Assembly (NCBI GenBank): GCA_015680685.1
Contig: MNCI01002286.1
Span: 91,679 to 120,875 of the forward strand
Length of the DNA stretch: 29,197 nt
Reading direction: 5' to 3'
DNA from: Gnetum montanum
Lineage: Eukaryota; Streptophyta; Gnetopsida; Gnetales; Gnetaceae
Below, one piece after another: positions 9,100 to 21,092 of this stretch. The translations under genes were made by a program, and so were the position numbers. The notes beneath the pieces are model-generated. The model saw nothing but the letters and a program-made list of their open reading frames with translations. It was not told the DNA's origin and did no database searches. The first letter of the stretch is position 1; each line of letters opens with the position of its first letter.

Positions 9100-10130
9100 T
9101 AAATTTTACCATGTATAATATCCGGAACTTAAATGCTTATGCCCCAAAGAAGAATCAGAACTTCCTTGAACTTCTTTTAATAATGAAAATGAAAATGAAG
9201 CTGCATCATCTGACATTCAAACAAGATACACAGAAACAAAGCCATGAAATGGCCGATTTGGAAACATTAGGTAAAGCTATAGATACAAAATGTGAACAGC
9301 AGCAGACAAATCATCAAGCAACAGCGTAAACAGCACCTGTGGGACTTTTATTAGGGCCTTCAACCTGACCCTTATAATATACTAAAAACAAAAAATCTTT
9401 AACATTAACAACTAAATAATAAAATTAAATTAAAAATAAATAATTTTTTTATTATTTTATCTTACCCAACAGACAAATAATTTTGCAACTTTCCAAACAT
9501 TGAATATTGCAATGGCCAAAATGTCCTTAAAGCTCTAGTTTCTCCTGGATCTTCAAGTCATCAAACAACAAATGCAAGCAGATCTGCACCACAATCCAAT
9601 CCCAATCCACTATAAGCTGAGATGCTTGGTAATATGACCCTCGGTGGGCCTTCTAGCAATGGACAATTTAATATAGGACAGACCATGTCAGAGCTAATTC
9701 AAAATCCGAACACCTAAAAGCAATTTAGTGAGTCGAGCAATACAAACGCCAATTCAGTAGAACAAATTTCTGGACAGTTATGTGAGCAAGCACAAACTTG
9801 TGATACAAAATTTTCAGGACAAGTACAAGGAGGCATGGCCCTTTCATCCTTTTATTATACATTTCAGTTCGGTCTCTGCAAAAAATAATGGATTCAATGC
9901 TCTTGTGTTTGGCTATTTTAAACGTCTTGATTCTATGATTATGGTAATTTTGTACCAATCATTCAGAGACCTGAAAATAAAACACTCCCGACGTGGTTTA
10001 CCTGTGTCAGTGAAAAGCTGCAGCAGATGGAAATGATCGTCTCTCTCATATGGTTGATACATTTGACGTCCATCATTTCAATAATTCAGAGGGACATTTA
10101 TATTTTTACGTCATGTTTGTTTTGTGAGAA
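9100..10130 (+). pseudogene. Inverted partial copy of the BAG6-like gene (exons 15-17 with introns)
   Basis: The plus strand matches the antisense gene segment around 14400-13150. The exon 15 copy is about 9115-9364 (DLETLGKAIDTK, then QQQTNHQATA), the intron 15 copy 9365-9462, the exon 16 copy 9463-9845, the intron 16 copy about 9846-9942 and the exon 17 copy from 9943. Similarity continues into intron 17 (acgtcatgtttgttttg). Introns are kept, so the copy arose by DNA duplication with inversion, not from mRNA. The reading frame is lost: stops replace several Gln codons, exon 16 has lost its last roughly 60 codons and part of its start, and the intron 16 acceptor AG has become TG. No promoter or 5' exons are present. 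Confidence 0.9.
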
Positions 10131-10546
10131 ATGATTTAATATTTTTTTGAAGGAGCTAAAAGCCATTGATTAATTAATTATACATATTATCTATGTATCA
10201 ATTTTTGCTAATAAAAAACTATAATTTTTTTGTATTATTTACTTCACAAATAACAATCAAATGTATAAAGTATACATAGGATTATTATTCAATTTCCCTG
10301 TTCAGTCCAACCTTGAATAATATGTATATGTATAGAAAATACTTAGAATATAGATACAAGTCATTCAAGTTTAAATTGTCCATTATGCAAATGATGAGAC
10401 TTGAAATTAGATAATATTGATAATTATAACTCACTAGATTTTCTTTTTATCTGAAAACATGATTCTAATTTATACACAAGAATAATAATGCAAAACTTAT
10501 GTATCCTAGTTAAACATATAACGTTCTAACTTGTACTACCATCAAA

Positions 10547-10694
10547 ATAAGTTAACCTATATTTTAGTTTGCTTCATATAAGAATTATTATGCACTATTT
10601 TATGATTAACTTATGTTGATATAAGTTAACCTATATTTTAGTTTGCTTCATATAAGAATTATTATGCACTATTTTATGATTAACTTATGTTGAT
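10547..10694. repeat. 74-bp tandem duplication plus a diverged third copy
   Basis: Positions 10547-10620 (ataagttaacctatatttta...) are repeated at 10621-10694 without visible mismatch. A diverged relative follows at about 10768-10840 (acttatattttcgtttggttcatataagaattagtatgg). The pair is therefore a recent duplication of an older repeat unit. Confidence 0.85.
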
Positions 10695-11227
10695 ATAATG
10701 TTTATGTTTTAAACCTAGACATTGTGCTCCAAAATGTCAAATCTATATTACTATCAAAAATATTTAACATATAACTTATATTTTCGTTTGGTTCATATAA
10801 GAATTAGTATGGACTATTGAACAATTAACTTATCTTGAATCAAGCCAATCAATTTTCAGTATTCATCACATCTATCCTCTATTTTTTTTTATAAATCAAA
10901 TCATGAAATGTAACTTTGTAATTAAAGTTTGTGAATTGTATCATGCTACAAATCATAAGTTCAATCCCAATGCTAAAAAATATGAACACACGGTAACAAA
11001 CAAATAATGACTTAAACACTAAACTTTATGGAGACTTTACAAAAAACAACTAATGAAAATAACTCTTAAAATCTAAGATTTGATAGAAAAATGATTCACT
11101 TACAAGCTTCACAATTCTCATATAAAAAGCTACTAAACATGTACCCAAAGACTTCTAATGTTTTCTCATAACCTCACTTTTAAATACTTCATCATAACTT
11201 CAAACAACACTCTGTATAATACAACTA

Positions 11228-11312
11228 AACTTTATACAATACAGTTATCTTCTGCTTATCTACAATTACACTTTATACAATATAATTATCTTCTGCTTAT
11301 CTTCTCTCCCTT
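11228..11312. repeat. 42-bp imperfect tandem duplication
   Basis: The unit actttatacaatacagttatcttctgcttatct near 11228 recurs near 11270 with two or three changes. It adjoins the pyrimidine-rich repeat to the right. Confidence 0.7.
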
Positions 11313-11334
11313 CTGAGTCAGAATTCAGTCTTAT

Positions 11335-11580
11335 TAATGACCCTTTCTAATCCTAATTCTAATTCAAAGTTCCTTATCTTCTCCCCTCTTTGATTCAGAA
11401 TTCAAAGTTCCTTATCTTCTCCCCTCTTTGATTCAGAATTCAATCTCGTTGCTGACCCTTTCTAATCCTAATTCTAATTCAAAGTTCCTTTTTCTCTCCT
11501 CTCGGATTCAGAACAGTTGGTCTCATTCTGGACCCTTTCTAACCCTAATTTTAATTCAAAGTTCATTCTCATTGCTGAAT
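11335..11580. repeat. Pyrimidine-rich minisatellite-like repeat
   Basis: A perfect 38-bp tandem duplication (11363-11400 and 11401-11438; ttcaaagttccttatcttct...) lies inside a longer repeat. The phrase gaccctttctaatcctaattctaattcaaagtt occurs near 11339 and 11455, with a diverged copy near 11531. No function is evident. Confidence 0.85.
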
Positions 11581-11890
11581 TCATTTCTATTGGCCAAAAC
11601 ATTAAATACAATATTGCAACCCATTACTTGTCATACACCTTCAAGTCCAAAAGTAACTCTTTAACTCATATACACCTTACAATTCTTTATTATTTCATCC
11701 CTTCTAATCTTGTCTCACTTGCATTTCTCCTGATTTTAACTTATCCAATCATCTTAACTCTTTTAAGAAAATATTCAGGATACGTCTTGTACATAATATT
11801 ATAGTGAATGAAAAATGACATTCAAAATTGTTATTTAATTAAAAAATACAAAAAAGTGACATTTTAATGTTATTTAAATTACCTCTTGTT

Positions 11891-12576
11891 ACTTTCTGTA
11901 GAATCTGGCGTCCGCTACGTCTGCTGCCTAAAAAGAACTCAAACCATGAAATTTGCCATAAACCGTGAGTTTCGATTTTTGTTTTTTGTTTTCAGGAACC
12001 TGCCTCATTGTTATTGATCGAATCACACCTGAACAATAACGCGCATCAAATTTATATTAAATAATTTTGTTTTTGTAATACATCGTTGATGGTTCTTTTC
12101 GTCGCTCTTGTAACTGTTTGTCTGCCATAGAAAGTCCACAAAACTGGCAGTCCGTTTATCAGTTTCTAACCCGTAAGTTCGGAAAGCGAAATAATTCTCA
12201 TCTTGCCTCGTACGTATAACCAAATTCCTTCTCATGTAATCGTCAAGAGAGAATAAATCATAATATGTACTTTCTTGAATAAAAAAATCAGTAATATAGC
12301 TTACAAAATGAAGTCTTACAAAATTCAAAGGAAAGCAAGATCAAATTACAGCCACAGAAACTATTCGCTTGGTTGAAGCTGGGACAAGAGAACAACGTAA
12401 TTGTAAGTACTTCCAAGATAATTTCCATCTCATAAAATAAAAGTCAATAGAAAAGATTCATTCGAAAAAGAGTTTACAATCAATATAGGAACTTAAAGAA
12501 AATAATTCTCATTTTGATTTATACATCGTATGTGAGATCCCGAGCAATTAAGATGGATGAGCAAAGTGTGAAGAGT
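11891..12576 (-). other. Region downstream of the BAG6-like stop codon (3' UTR and flank)
   Basis: This follows the stop codon of the gene. The nearest part is expected to be 3' UTR, but no clear polyadenylation signal decides the transcript end. An open frame on the minus strand (12328-12023, about 100 codons) has no recognisable domain and is probably chance. Confidence 0.4.
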
Positions 12577-15500
12577 TCAGGGCCTGTCTGTCGGTTTAGA
12601 GTTTGAATGCAGCCGTTTGGACAAGTCTCTCTGTAAGAGTTCACAATATTCCTGCCATAAAAGAAAAATATCATTCACGTGAGAAAGGTTAAAGAGAAAT
12701 AGTGGAAGTCTTTCAACAGAGTGCATTTACAGGGCAACTATAAAACATTTAAAACTATTTGCCCGTTCTGAATATCCAATCATAAAACAACCTTCACGAA
12801 ATAAGTAAACAAAGATGATTGTTTTGCACATTAATTTTTGTTAGTAGGTCGCCTTCGACCCACAAATGTCAAAGTGATGGGATTCCTATACCCATATATT
12901 TCACCAGAGCTGAAAGACAAATGAAGTGCATGAAATTTTTACTATTGCAAACATAAGCATCGAAGAAGCAACTAAGTCCATCCAGTTTCCTTAAAAATAT
13001 TTTCCAAAAAACTTCTGAAAATAATATTCAGTTGCACTTTTGCAAGAACTCAACAAAGAAAAACAAGCACAAAAATATTTAATGGGCAGAATTAGATGGT
13101 TATTAGTCACTAGAAGAGCAAACCTCTTACGCTTACATATAACGGTTTCTTGATCAAAAACATGATGCAAAAACAAATTACTTACATTGGCAAGTCCGTC
13201 AGTGCCGTTTAGATGATTAACAAGGTCAGATGTATCAACCGTATCAGAGAAACCATCATTTGCATCTGCTACAGCTCTTTCAACCACAGAGCTAAGGAGC
13301 TCCTCAGGAGGCTCTTTATTTTCAAGTCTCTCAATGATTGGTTCAAAAGTACCCTGATCACAAAATCAATACGTTAAAAGCTCTGTAAGACAAACACATT
13401 AAATAATCAATTTTGCAGAAACTGAATTGAAAGGTAAGGACCAACCTTTATATCTTGGTCATGTGTACCACCGTTTGTTGCGGGTGGAACATGTGCTACC
13501 AAATTTGATGTCATCAAATCTTCTGGAGAACAGGAAGATGTTGAACCAGATGGTCTACCCATGACCTGAGATACAATAGGGGCCATTTGCTGCATCAAGG
13601 ATGCAAGGTCTATGCCTCCTTGTCCTTGACCCGAAAAATTTGTATCTAAATCTTGTACTTGCTCACCTAACTGTCCAGAAATTTGTTCCACTGCATTTGC
13701 AAAACCCGGCATTTGTACTGCTCGATTCACTAAATTGTTTAAAGTATTCGGATTTTGTATTAGCTGTGACATGATCTGTCCTATATTAAATTCACCATTG
13801 CTAGAAGGTCCGCCTTGGGTCATATTACCAAGCATCTCAGCTAGTGGATTGAGATTAGACCGTGTTGCAGATCTGCTTTCACTTGGTGTTTGATGACTTG
13901 AAGATTCAGGAGACACTAGGGCTTTAAGGACATTCTGGCCCATTGTTATTGATGCTTCCCTGCTATTGCTCCCACTTTGGCCATCACTTCCGGAAAGATT
14001 ACTTGATTTTTGCTTACGAGTCTGTTTGACACGCTTCAGAAAGAAAACTACAATCAAATCACATTTATATATGAAAACTTTAGTTTAAAAGAAAATCCAG
14101 CAGCTAAACCAGGTAACTGCTTACCTTTGAAGGCAAAGGTTGAAGGCCTCCTAATCCAAGCCCCACAGGTGCTGCTGATGTTGTTGTCTGATGATTTGTC
14201 TGCTGTTGGTCACATTCTGTATCTATAGCTTTGCCTGATGTTTCCAAATCAACAATTTCGTGGATTTGATTCTGCGTATCTGTTTTTGTAGTTGAGTTAT
14301 TTGCTGCATCATTGGTATGAATTTCAGATAATGCAGCTTCATTTTCATTATCAGAAGTTCCAGGTAACTTTTGATCCTCATTTGCAGCAGAAGCATTTAA
14401 GTTGGATGCATTAGATACTGTATTTACCTGATCAGTCTAAATAAAATAGTAATTTAAAATGCAAGGAACTCTACAACATCAGGTGATAGCAGAACAACAC
14501 AACCTATAACTGACTGTATCATACCTGACTTTGGTTCTCTGTCTCAGATCTGAAAGAAGTTAACATTCGTTGCATAACCGAACCTACCAAATTTGCCATT
14601 TCATTCCCACTAGAAACATCAGTATTACCATCAGTGTTTCCTTGGCTCCGTCTATTGTTATCACCGGCAGTTGAATTATAACTACCAGATTCTTGATGTC
14701 TACTTTCACCGAGCCCTGTTGTCCCTGAAGAAAGCACAAAAGTAAGTTGGGTTTCGTTCGCGATATAGCTAAGCTATAAATATTAAAATAGTTCAAGAAA
14801 CTTCAGACCAGGTTGCCTAGGCGTTTCCAGCAAGGTGTTTGGAATAGCAGATGCAGAGAACATGCTAGGTGTTGACAAGGGGTTCATAGTTTGTGCATCT
14901 GTATTGCCATTATGGGTTTGAACCTGTATGTGGGGCATGGCAGGAGGAACCTGAAAAGCTTCCGATCCCTGAGGCTGAGTACTGGGTGTGCTGCTGTTGG
15001 TGGAAATTTGGCTTACAGCTGGGATAGGTACCCCTTGACCAGATCTCATCTGTTGATATCTATGAACTTGTGGATAGAAAACATTTAATGTACCACTTGC
15101 AGTTGCCTCAGAAGGACGTGCAGGAAAGGCTGCTGGGACAGCTGCAACAACTGTCCTAACAGGCACCATACGGATAGACCCAGATTCCCTGGTAGATTGA
15201 TTGCCAGGAGCAGTTTGGCCTGTCTGCCCACTCTGGGGCTGAGTTCCTTGGGTTCCCGATTGATTGTTTGATAACGATGTTACAGGAACTGCTCCAGCTG
15301 GCATCGATGATCCTATTATAAAATGAAAATAACACTCGTGCGTTACTTTTAAAGATTCATTCTAAAAAGAAAAATAATAAGCACCAAAACATTAACTTGC
15401 CAGGATGAATATATATACTGATGTTCCTTGGAACGTCCCCAACTCCCATGGGACCTGTTGGAACTCCTAAATTTGGCTGAAGAATGGCTGGAGGGAATGC

Positions 15501-18500
15501 ACCCAATATGCCAGTTCTTTGAAAATTCTGGGCCTGCCAAGCAAATAGATGCATAATCAATGAAACCATGTAAAATGTCAGTTTGACAAAATACAATAAA
15601 TAAGTTTGAGTAAAAGTGTTTTTTTTTTTCTTACTTGAACCATGATGGGATTAGGACCATCAGGAGAGATATAGACAGCAGGGCCAGAGTTTACAATAGA
15701 TTCAGCCTGCAAATGATGTTTGTAACGTTTATATTTTTTTTATGTATGTTCCATTGAAAACGTAACAGCGATGACAAAGACATAAATAGCATACATGCGA
15801 TTGACCCATCCGTAATGTCAATGTTGCCCGACCAAGCTCTAGCAGTAAGGCACCCATCTCTTGCATCATAATTCCGTTCCACATTGCTAATGATTGAATT
15901 TGGCTACGAGTTGATGGTTCAGCAACTGAAGCCTCGCCTTCCAGTTGTCCTGCAAATTGCTGATGAGCCAACAAACCGAGAAGTAATGAGCAATTTAAAT
16001 GGCAAAAGATAAATATTATGTCATTAGTCTTCTAAACACTTTATATTTTCAAACTCAGAAGAGAAATGTCAGATCATTGCTGAATTACCACATCATGCAA
16101 TCAAACTAACGTCAGCAGAAAAATGCAATACTAACATAGATAATAGTGCTCTTGTAGAAAAGTATACTTTATTAAACTATTCAATTAAAATAGGAACTTA
16201 AGCCTAGATTAGCAATTACATTATATTCCAGTTAAGAGTGATGGTTAAAGCAAGATCTTATAAATCCCTTGGAAGGTTCTAGATGAACATGCTATAAGAT
16301 CAAGCCCCTCTTAATAGTTTGTATCTCAGTGAAATAGTGACATTATATGCTTGGCTAACAGGAAAGTCTGTCAATCCTTATTTCTCATTGCTTCATTATT
16401 TATCATTAATGCCTGTGTCCTAATTTTTTCATAGATTTTCATCTACTTATTCACTAATGCTGGATTTTTATTATGGTGTATTAATGTTAGCTGCGTTCAT
16501 TTTCAATGATTTCAAATTCTTCCCTATTTCCAGTGCTAAAACATTCAAACGAAAACATCAAATTTAGCAAAACCTTTGTCCAGTGACATGGCACAGCCCT
16601 AAACAAAGGTCCTAAATTCGGTCAAATGAAATATTTGTGATGTGGTAGAAAATGGATGGAACACTATCAGGGGAAACCATATAATGTGAACCCTTTTAAC
16701 CGTCTCACAGTTAAAACACAGGATTTTAGGGAATTTTAAGGTAACTTACAGAGAATGACAATCTAGCAGGCCCTGTCAACAACTGTATTGTGCGATTTAT
16801 GACAGAACCCAAGGAAGCAGGTGTAAGTGGGACTCTAGAAGTTGATGACATACTAGATCCACTTTCTTGGCGATTTGAACTTTGCTCAGAAGATGAAGAA
16901 CCATGCTGATTGTTGAACCCTGTAAAATAAACCGTAGAGAATATTAGCAGTTATAAAAAAATACAAACTAATTTACTTTCGGAGACATTATTCAACTAGC
17001 AGGCTTTTATGAACATAAAATATTATGAAACGGCTCAATATGCACACAAACCATTATGGGCAAATGACTGTTCAATTCTATTTAGATAAAGCCCAATTGT
17101 AGATATTGCATCTGGAATAACCTGAAACGAAACGAAAGACAAAACATAAGGACTATATTATCTTCAAATCAATTTGAAATGGCATTTACCAGAAGAATAC
17201 CAAGAGCAGCTTGTACGCTTACCCAATCAGATGTTGGACCTCTCTGCTGTGTAGCAGCAAATGCCTGAAAATTATGAAGCAGTGGTTCAACTTGAATATT
17301 TGAAAACACCAGCCCAGGCTGCTGTTGGTTAGCTGTTTCTCTTTGTCCATTGCTTAAGTTTTCATTTTGTTGCTGCTCAGGTGCACTCACCCCATGTGGC
17401 TGAAGCAGAAAAAACACATCAACTACTACTTTATTGAATTATCTAAGAATAGTTCTTTAGGATGAAAAAGCTCGAGTAATTACAGCAGGTGTTCCTCCTG
17501 CCCCAGCATTTACAGGAGCTATATTGCCCATCCCAATTGAAGTAAGTACAGTTGATAAAATCTGTTGCAAATGAGAAATAAAGTAAGCAAATGAGTTAAA
17601 ATGACTCAAATATTCCAAGAGATGTCCATTTCATCGACAGAATGAAAATAGCAATTCTTTATAGCATATTTGCTGATAAACCTAGCAACCATACCCTATT
17701 GAGGTCTGGAAAACCACCATCCCCTTGCTCTTGAAGATTGAAAGAACCAAAAACAACATTGTGAGAAACTTGGCCACTCCTATTACGAGCTGCAGAATCA
17801 TTGCCTGAAATCATATGACAAACCACTCAATTCATCACATAACATTAACATATTTTTGCCAAAATTCATCATATCAGGATACGGATTAAATTGAAGAATT
17901 AAAACAAGAGAAAGAATCAGAGATGACACACTCAACAGAAAGATAATACTCACTCTTTAAAAAATACCATCTCTAAAGAAAAAATTGTGTACAACACATG
18001 CACAATAATGAACATAACATCAATAATTTCTAATAAAGTAAAACGACATATTAAAAGAACGGACCTTGTTCAGCACCTCCATCAGTTCCACTTGGCCCTG
18101 CAGCAGCTGATGTAGCAGGTTGTCGAACAACCAAATGTAACGTGTGCCCATTTTCAATAGCTAGTATTATGATATAAGTGAAACATTTTGGCAAACCATG
18201 CAAGCCAAGTGTCTCCAAAAATATCTATAGTATTTACTAATGCTTGAACCCAAGAATTGAGACCCATGACATTAATTATTCATTTGAAATATAGAGCAGT
18301 CATCACAAATCATATGATTCATTTAAATATAGACCGGTAATATAACAATTACTTTGTACGTCAGCATTATAACTAGATATAACAATTCCAGGAAATAATA
18401 ACTATGTGTTCAATGCCTATTGGAAAAATAAATGTCATATCCTAGAAACAGAAGCATATCATTGTATAAAACTCTCATGAATCAGTACTCATTTTCATGA

Positions 18501-19862
18501 TAATATTTTTCTTTAGGTTAGAGTAGTCTGTAGCAGCCTTGTGATTTAAATTCCAATCCAACCAGCGATTCCCAAGGAAAACACATAAGACAAAACGTCC
18601 ATGATTCTCTAAAAGATTATGCAATTTCATGAGAAGCATGAATAATATCTTTCTAATAAAAATGGTAACGGATACAGTAATCAGAGAGCCGATGCTCATT
18701 TTTCAAGACTCTTCCCCTGCAAATAAGGCGCTGTTGATCCACTGGCACTCCAGTCACACCAACAATTTTCTCTTTCAAAGCTATTACAGGAATCTGCACA
18801 ACCCTTAAAATCAAAAAGCTTTTCTATGGAAGCCCGAATAAGAAACTATTGACAAAAATTGAAATTTTTACCCACGGAGTAAAATATAGGCCAATGATTT
18901 ATCATATTCTCTACTTTTGATACTGATCTTTCAACATGACAAAGATGCAACAAGCAGTCTTTTCACAAAAAAGTAACAAATTTGTAATAAAGCTCTAGTT
19001 ATTTATTTGATTCGGCAATAAACAAAACAGTAAAATCAAGAATAAAATTTTTGAACATGTAATATCCTACGCTAATTCATTAACCCAAAAAAAAGGTAAG
19101 ATTTTCCTAAGTAATAACACCAATATTAAGGAAACATAATTCAGTTATGTCTTTGGCAAGTCAACAACTAGCTTTGATTTTTAAGTAGCTTTTTGTAACA
19201 ACATTCAAAATAGACTATTCTAACTTCTAAATAATACAGTTGTTTTAACACATTGGCAACTAACAAATCATTCTGCACATGAAGTAGAAATGTTCCAAGA
19301 GATTTTTTATTGAGTAAAATATTCTTACCTAAACCATATGCTCTTTCCCATTTGACATTAACAATAACAGGGAATAACATCCCAATTAACAAACAATGAT
19401 GCAGGTTCAATCATAATACAAATATATAAAACAGTAATTTCAATCTTTTATAATATATTACAGAACTAGGAGGCAATGCACGTCAGCAACAAAGACACCT
19501 AAACATCAAAGATGAAAATATCACCAATTTTACATAAAAGTTATCTGATAACCTATAGAATAAACTTTAGATTGCAATCCTTTTCCATGAGATTATCATG
19601 TGCCTAATATGAAATTTTTAACTAACAAATGACAGATTGAAGCTAGCATTAGATGTTCAAAGAATCCACATAATCTACTTCAAAATATCCTTAAAAGTTT
19701 ACAATAATAAAGTGATCAAAAAAATAACTTTACATTTTTGTCAACTTGAATGTTATATGTCTGGGAGTCCAATGTCTTCAGTTTGATTTCTATATTTGCT
19801 TCAGAACATTCAGCAGCATCACCTGAACTTTTAATATTTTCATTTCCTGAGCCATCTGCCAT
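12577..19862 (-). CDS. BAG6: Large BAG6/CIP73-like protein with ubiquitin-like domain
   Basis: Seventeen coding exons join in frame (1054 aa): 19862-19734, 18793-18676, 18160-18065, 17804-17695, 17561-17484, 17399-17223, 17121-17052, 16919-16750, 15959-15795, 15706-15635, 15533-15401, 15312-14809, 14724-14525, 14436-14125, 14033-13446, 13353-13186, 12651-12577. All introns are GT-AG except the one after 15401 (GC-AG). Residues 24-97 form a ubiquitin-like fold (IEIKLKTLDSQTYNI ... QQRLICRGRVL ... GHTLHLVVRQP). Residues 237-370 are a conserved helical region ending LELGRATLTLRMGQS. Residues about 400-770 are Pro/Gln/Ser/Asn-rich. RVKQTRKQK (779-787) could be a nuclear localisation signal. The last 80 residues match the conserved plant C-terminus (EPIIERLENKEPP; LLQRDLSKRL). 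Animal BAG6 holds hydrophobic clients for tail-anchored protein delivery or degradation; Lotus CIP73 binds the symbiosis kinase CCaMK. The role here is inferred from family. Exon 7 could instead end at 17190. Confidence 0.93.
15313..15400 (-). other. GC-AG intron of the BAG6-like gene
   Basis: The exon ends ...CATCCTG and the intron begins GCAAGT (15400-15395), ending in TAATAG at 15313. The next exon must be entered with one carried base to read GSSMPAGAVPVTS. Every nearby GT gives the wrong phase; in the wrong frame the next exon soon hits a stop. GCAAGT is the strong form of the rare GC donor. The join gives RNISIYIHPGSSMPAG, which reads well for the family. Confidence 0.85.
15960..16749 (-). 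other. Intron 9 of the BAG6-like gene
   Basis: This 790-bp AT-rich intron has no recognised gene or element inside it. The acceptor chosen (CTCATCAG before CAATTTGC) keeps phase. The alternative AG 11 bases further on (TTTGCAG) would shift the frame and is rejected. Confidence 0.7.
16751..16918 (-). other. Exon 9 of the BAG6-like gene, start of the conserved helical block
   Basis: This exon (full extent 16919-16750, entered with one carried base) encodes a Gln/Ser-rich linker (HGSSSSEQSSNRQ) and then LGSVINRTIQLLTGPARLS. Together with exon 8 (VIPDAISTIGLYLNRIEQS) and exon 10 it makes the central helical region that is conserved between plant CIP73-type and animal BAG6 proteins. The acceptor (TTTTACAG) and donor (TCTGTAAGT) are strong. 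Confidence 0.75.
18794..19733 (-). other. Intron 2 of the BAG6-like gene, within the ubiquitin-like domain
   Basis: This 940-bp intron splits the ubiquitin-like domain after the second beta strand (NIQVDKN, then IPVIALKEKI). The donor is ATGTAAAG and the acceptor TTGTGCAG. Small open frames inside it (such as 19410-19168) have no domain and are chance. Confidence 0.8.
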
Positions 19863-19867
19863 CTTCC

Positions 19868-21091
19868 CTAGGAAATTGATGATGCATGATTAGCGTAAAT
19901 TAAATTTAAAAAATAATCATCAATAAAATAAAATAGTATAGTGTAAGTTTAAAGAGATGAATGTCTTCACCATCAAAAATTAGGAGAGATGTTACATCAT
20001 CATGATTTATCATCTTTACGTTTTTCATAGTTAACTTTGTATTTTTGATAGACTTGAATAGATTTATCTGTTTATATTTTGATAGCATAACAATGAGGTG
20101 TTAGCTCAGTGGTAAGTTTCTTGAAATGAAAACCCAGGTTACATGTTCAATTCCAGTGGGCAACACTGAGTTATGGATAAAAAATTTCTATAAAAGGAAT
20201 TTGGAAACTGGTATGGTCCAATAGATCCAAGAAGGATCTCAGTGAATGTAAGAACAAACTCAGTTTTAATTTCACAATAGATTTCTTTTTAATCGGTATT
20301 GATTTAACTTAATCTTTGCAGAAACAAAGATTCTGCCCGTATAAAAATTTTAAGAAAAATATATGAAACATTCCCACAACGATGTGCACTGAATAAGTAT
20401 GATCCTTTTAACCAAGATGCCCCAAAAAGAAAAAGAAAATCTTTAACATTCGAGGCTTCTACCCTTTGGAGCATGACATGAAATAGGGTAGATGTATATG
20501 AGATATTAAATTAATATTTGGTAATTAAATGAATATGGCAGGGTTTATTACTTTCACAAGGGCAGCATTTTCACCAAATAAACAAATTTTCCTTACTGGA
20601 CAAGAAAGGAAGGAAAAGGCGTCTATCTAACGCACATGGAAATAAAATTCGGCATGAATTCCAAGATAATTACTTGGGGTGACTAAGGATTACCACATAC
20701 GCTAGACAGGGCTTGGTTGAGGATAATTGCATTTTGGCAGTTGCTCATTAAATTTTCATTATAAATGACGGAAGTAAAAATCTACTAAACAAAATGAACG
20801 ACATCAGCAGCCAGCATGGCGAAATGCCCAGAAAATCGAAATGTTTGTATAAATTGGTTCCTCTGTAACGTCAACATCAATAATTCCGTTGGTCCTCAAA
20901 TCAACAGAAACCCTAAACTATATCCGTACAGGCAAAACAGGGATTTTCTGCACCAAAACACATTATTTGAAAGAAAAGACTTGAAATTTGCAGCAAAGAA
21001 AAAAACTCTTCCAGAGCAAAGCATGGCGATCAGAAAACATGAAAATGGAAATGAGCGATACAATTAACATTGGCTGCCAAAAACTAGATAC
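19868..21091 (-). other. Intron 1 in the 5' UTR of the BAG6-like gene
   Basis: The donor CAG/GTATCT lies at 21092/21091 and the acceptor CTAG at 19868, six bases before the start codon at 19862. The 1224-bp intron would separate a non-coding first exon from the ATG exon. A SINE sits inside it at about 20093-20270. The open frame at 20816-21067 on the other strand lies in this intron and has no domain. Placement of the donor rests on one good splice signal and the absence of a better one. Confidence 0.6.
20093..20270 (+). repeat. tRNA-derived SINE in intron 1
   Basis: The segment has a tRNA-like head: an A-box match (TTAGCTCAGTGGTAAG at 20101-20116) and a B-box match (GTTCAATTCC at 20145-20154), spaced as in a tRNA. 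A non-tRNA body follows (gggcaacactgagttatggataaaaaattt...). The head does not fold into a complete tRNA, so it is a SINE and not a tRNA gene. It is antisense to the host gene. Clear target-site duplications were not seen. Confidence 0.7.
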
Positions 21092-21092
21092 C

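Larger units (their letters stand above)
10131..11890. other. AT-rich intergenic stretch with short tandem repeats
   Basis: No gene is supported. The stretch is very AT-rich and contains several local duplications listed separately. The open frames at 11428-11664 and 11517-11804 fall in a pyrimidine-rich repeat and lack any domain. Confidence 0.6.

Noticed and set aside
11428-11804. Overlapping open frames in the pyrimidine-rich repeat
   Set aside because: They arise from a repeated TCTAATCCTAATTC-type sequence and encode only Ser/Leu/Asn-rich low-complexity peptides.
12023-12328. 101-codon open frame downstream of the BAG6-like gene
   Set aside because: No recognisable domain and no homology I can name; it lies in the 3' flank and is probably chance.
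13407-14057. 216-codon frame as an independent gene
   Set aside because: It is exon 16 of the BAG6-like gene with intron sequence at both ends; splice sites at 14033 and 13446 bound the coding part.
20101-20160. Possible tRNA gene in intron 1
   Set aside because: A and B boxes are present but the acceptor and anticodon stems do not pair, and a SINE-like body follows.
20816-21067. Plus-strand open frame in intron 1
   Set aside because: Low-complexity, Asn/Lys-rich, no domain; it lies within the intron of the gene on the other strand.
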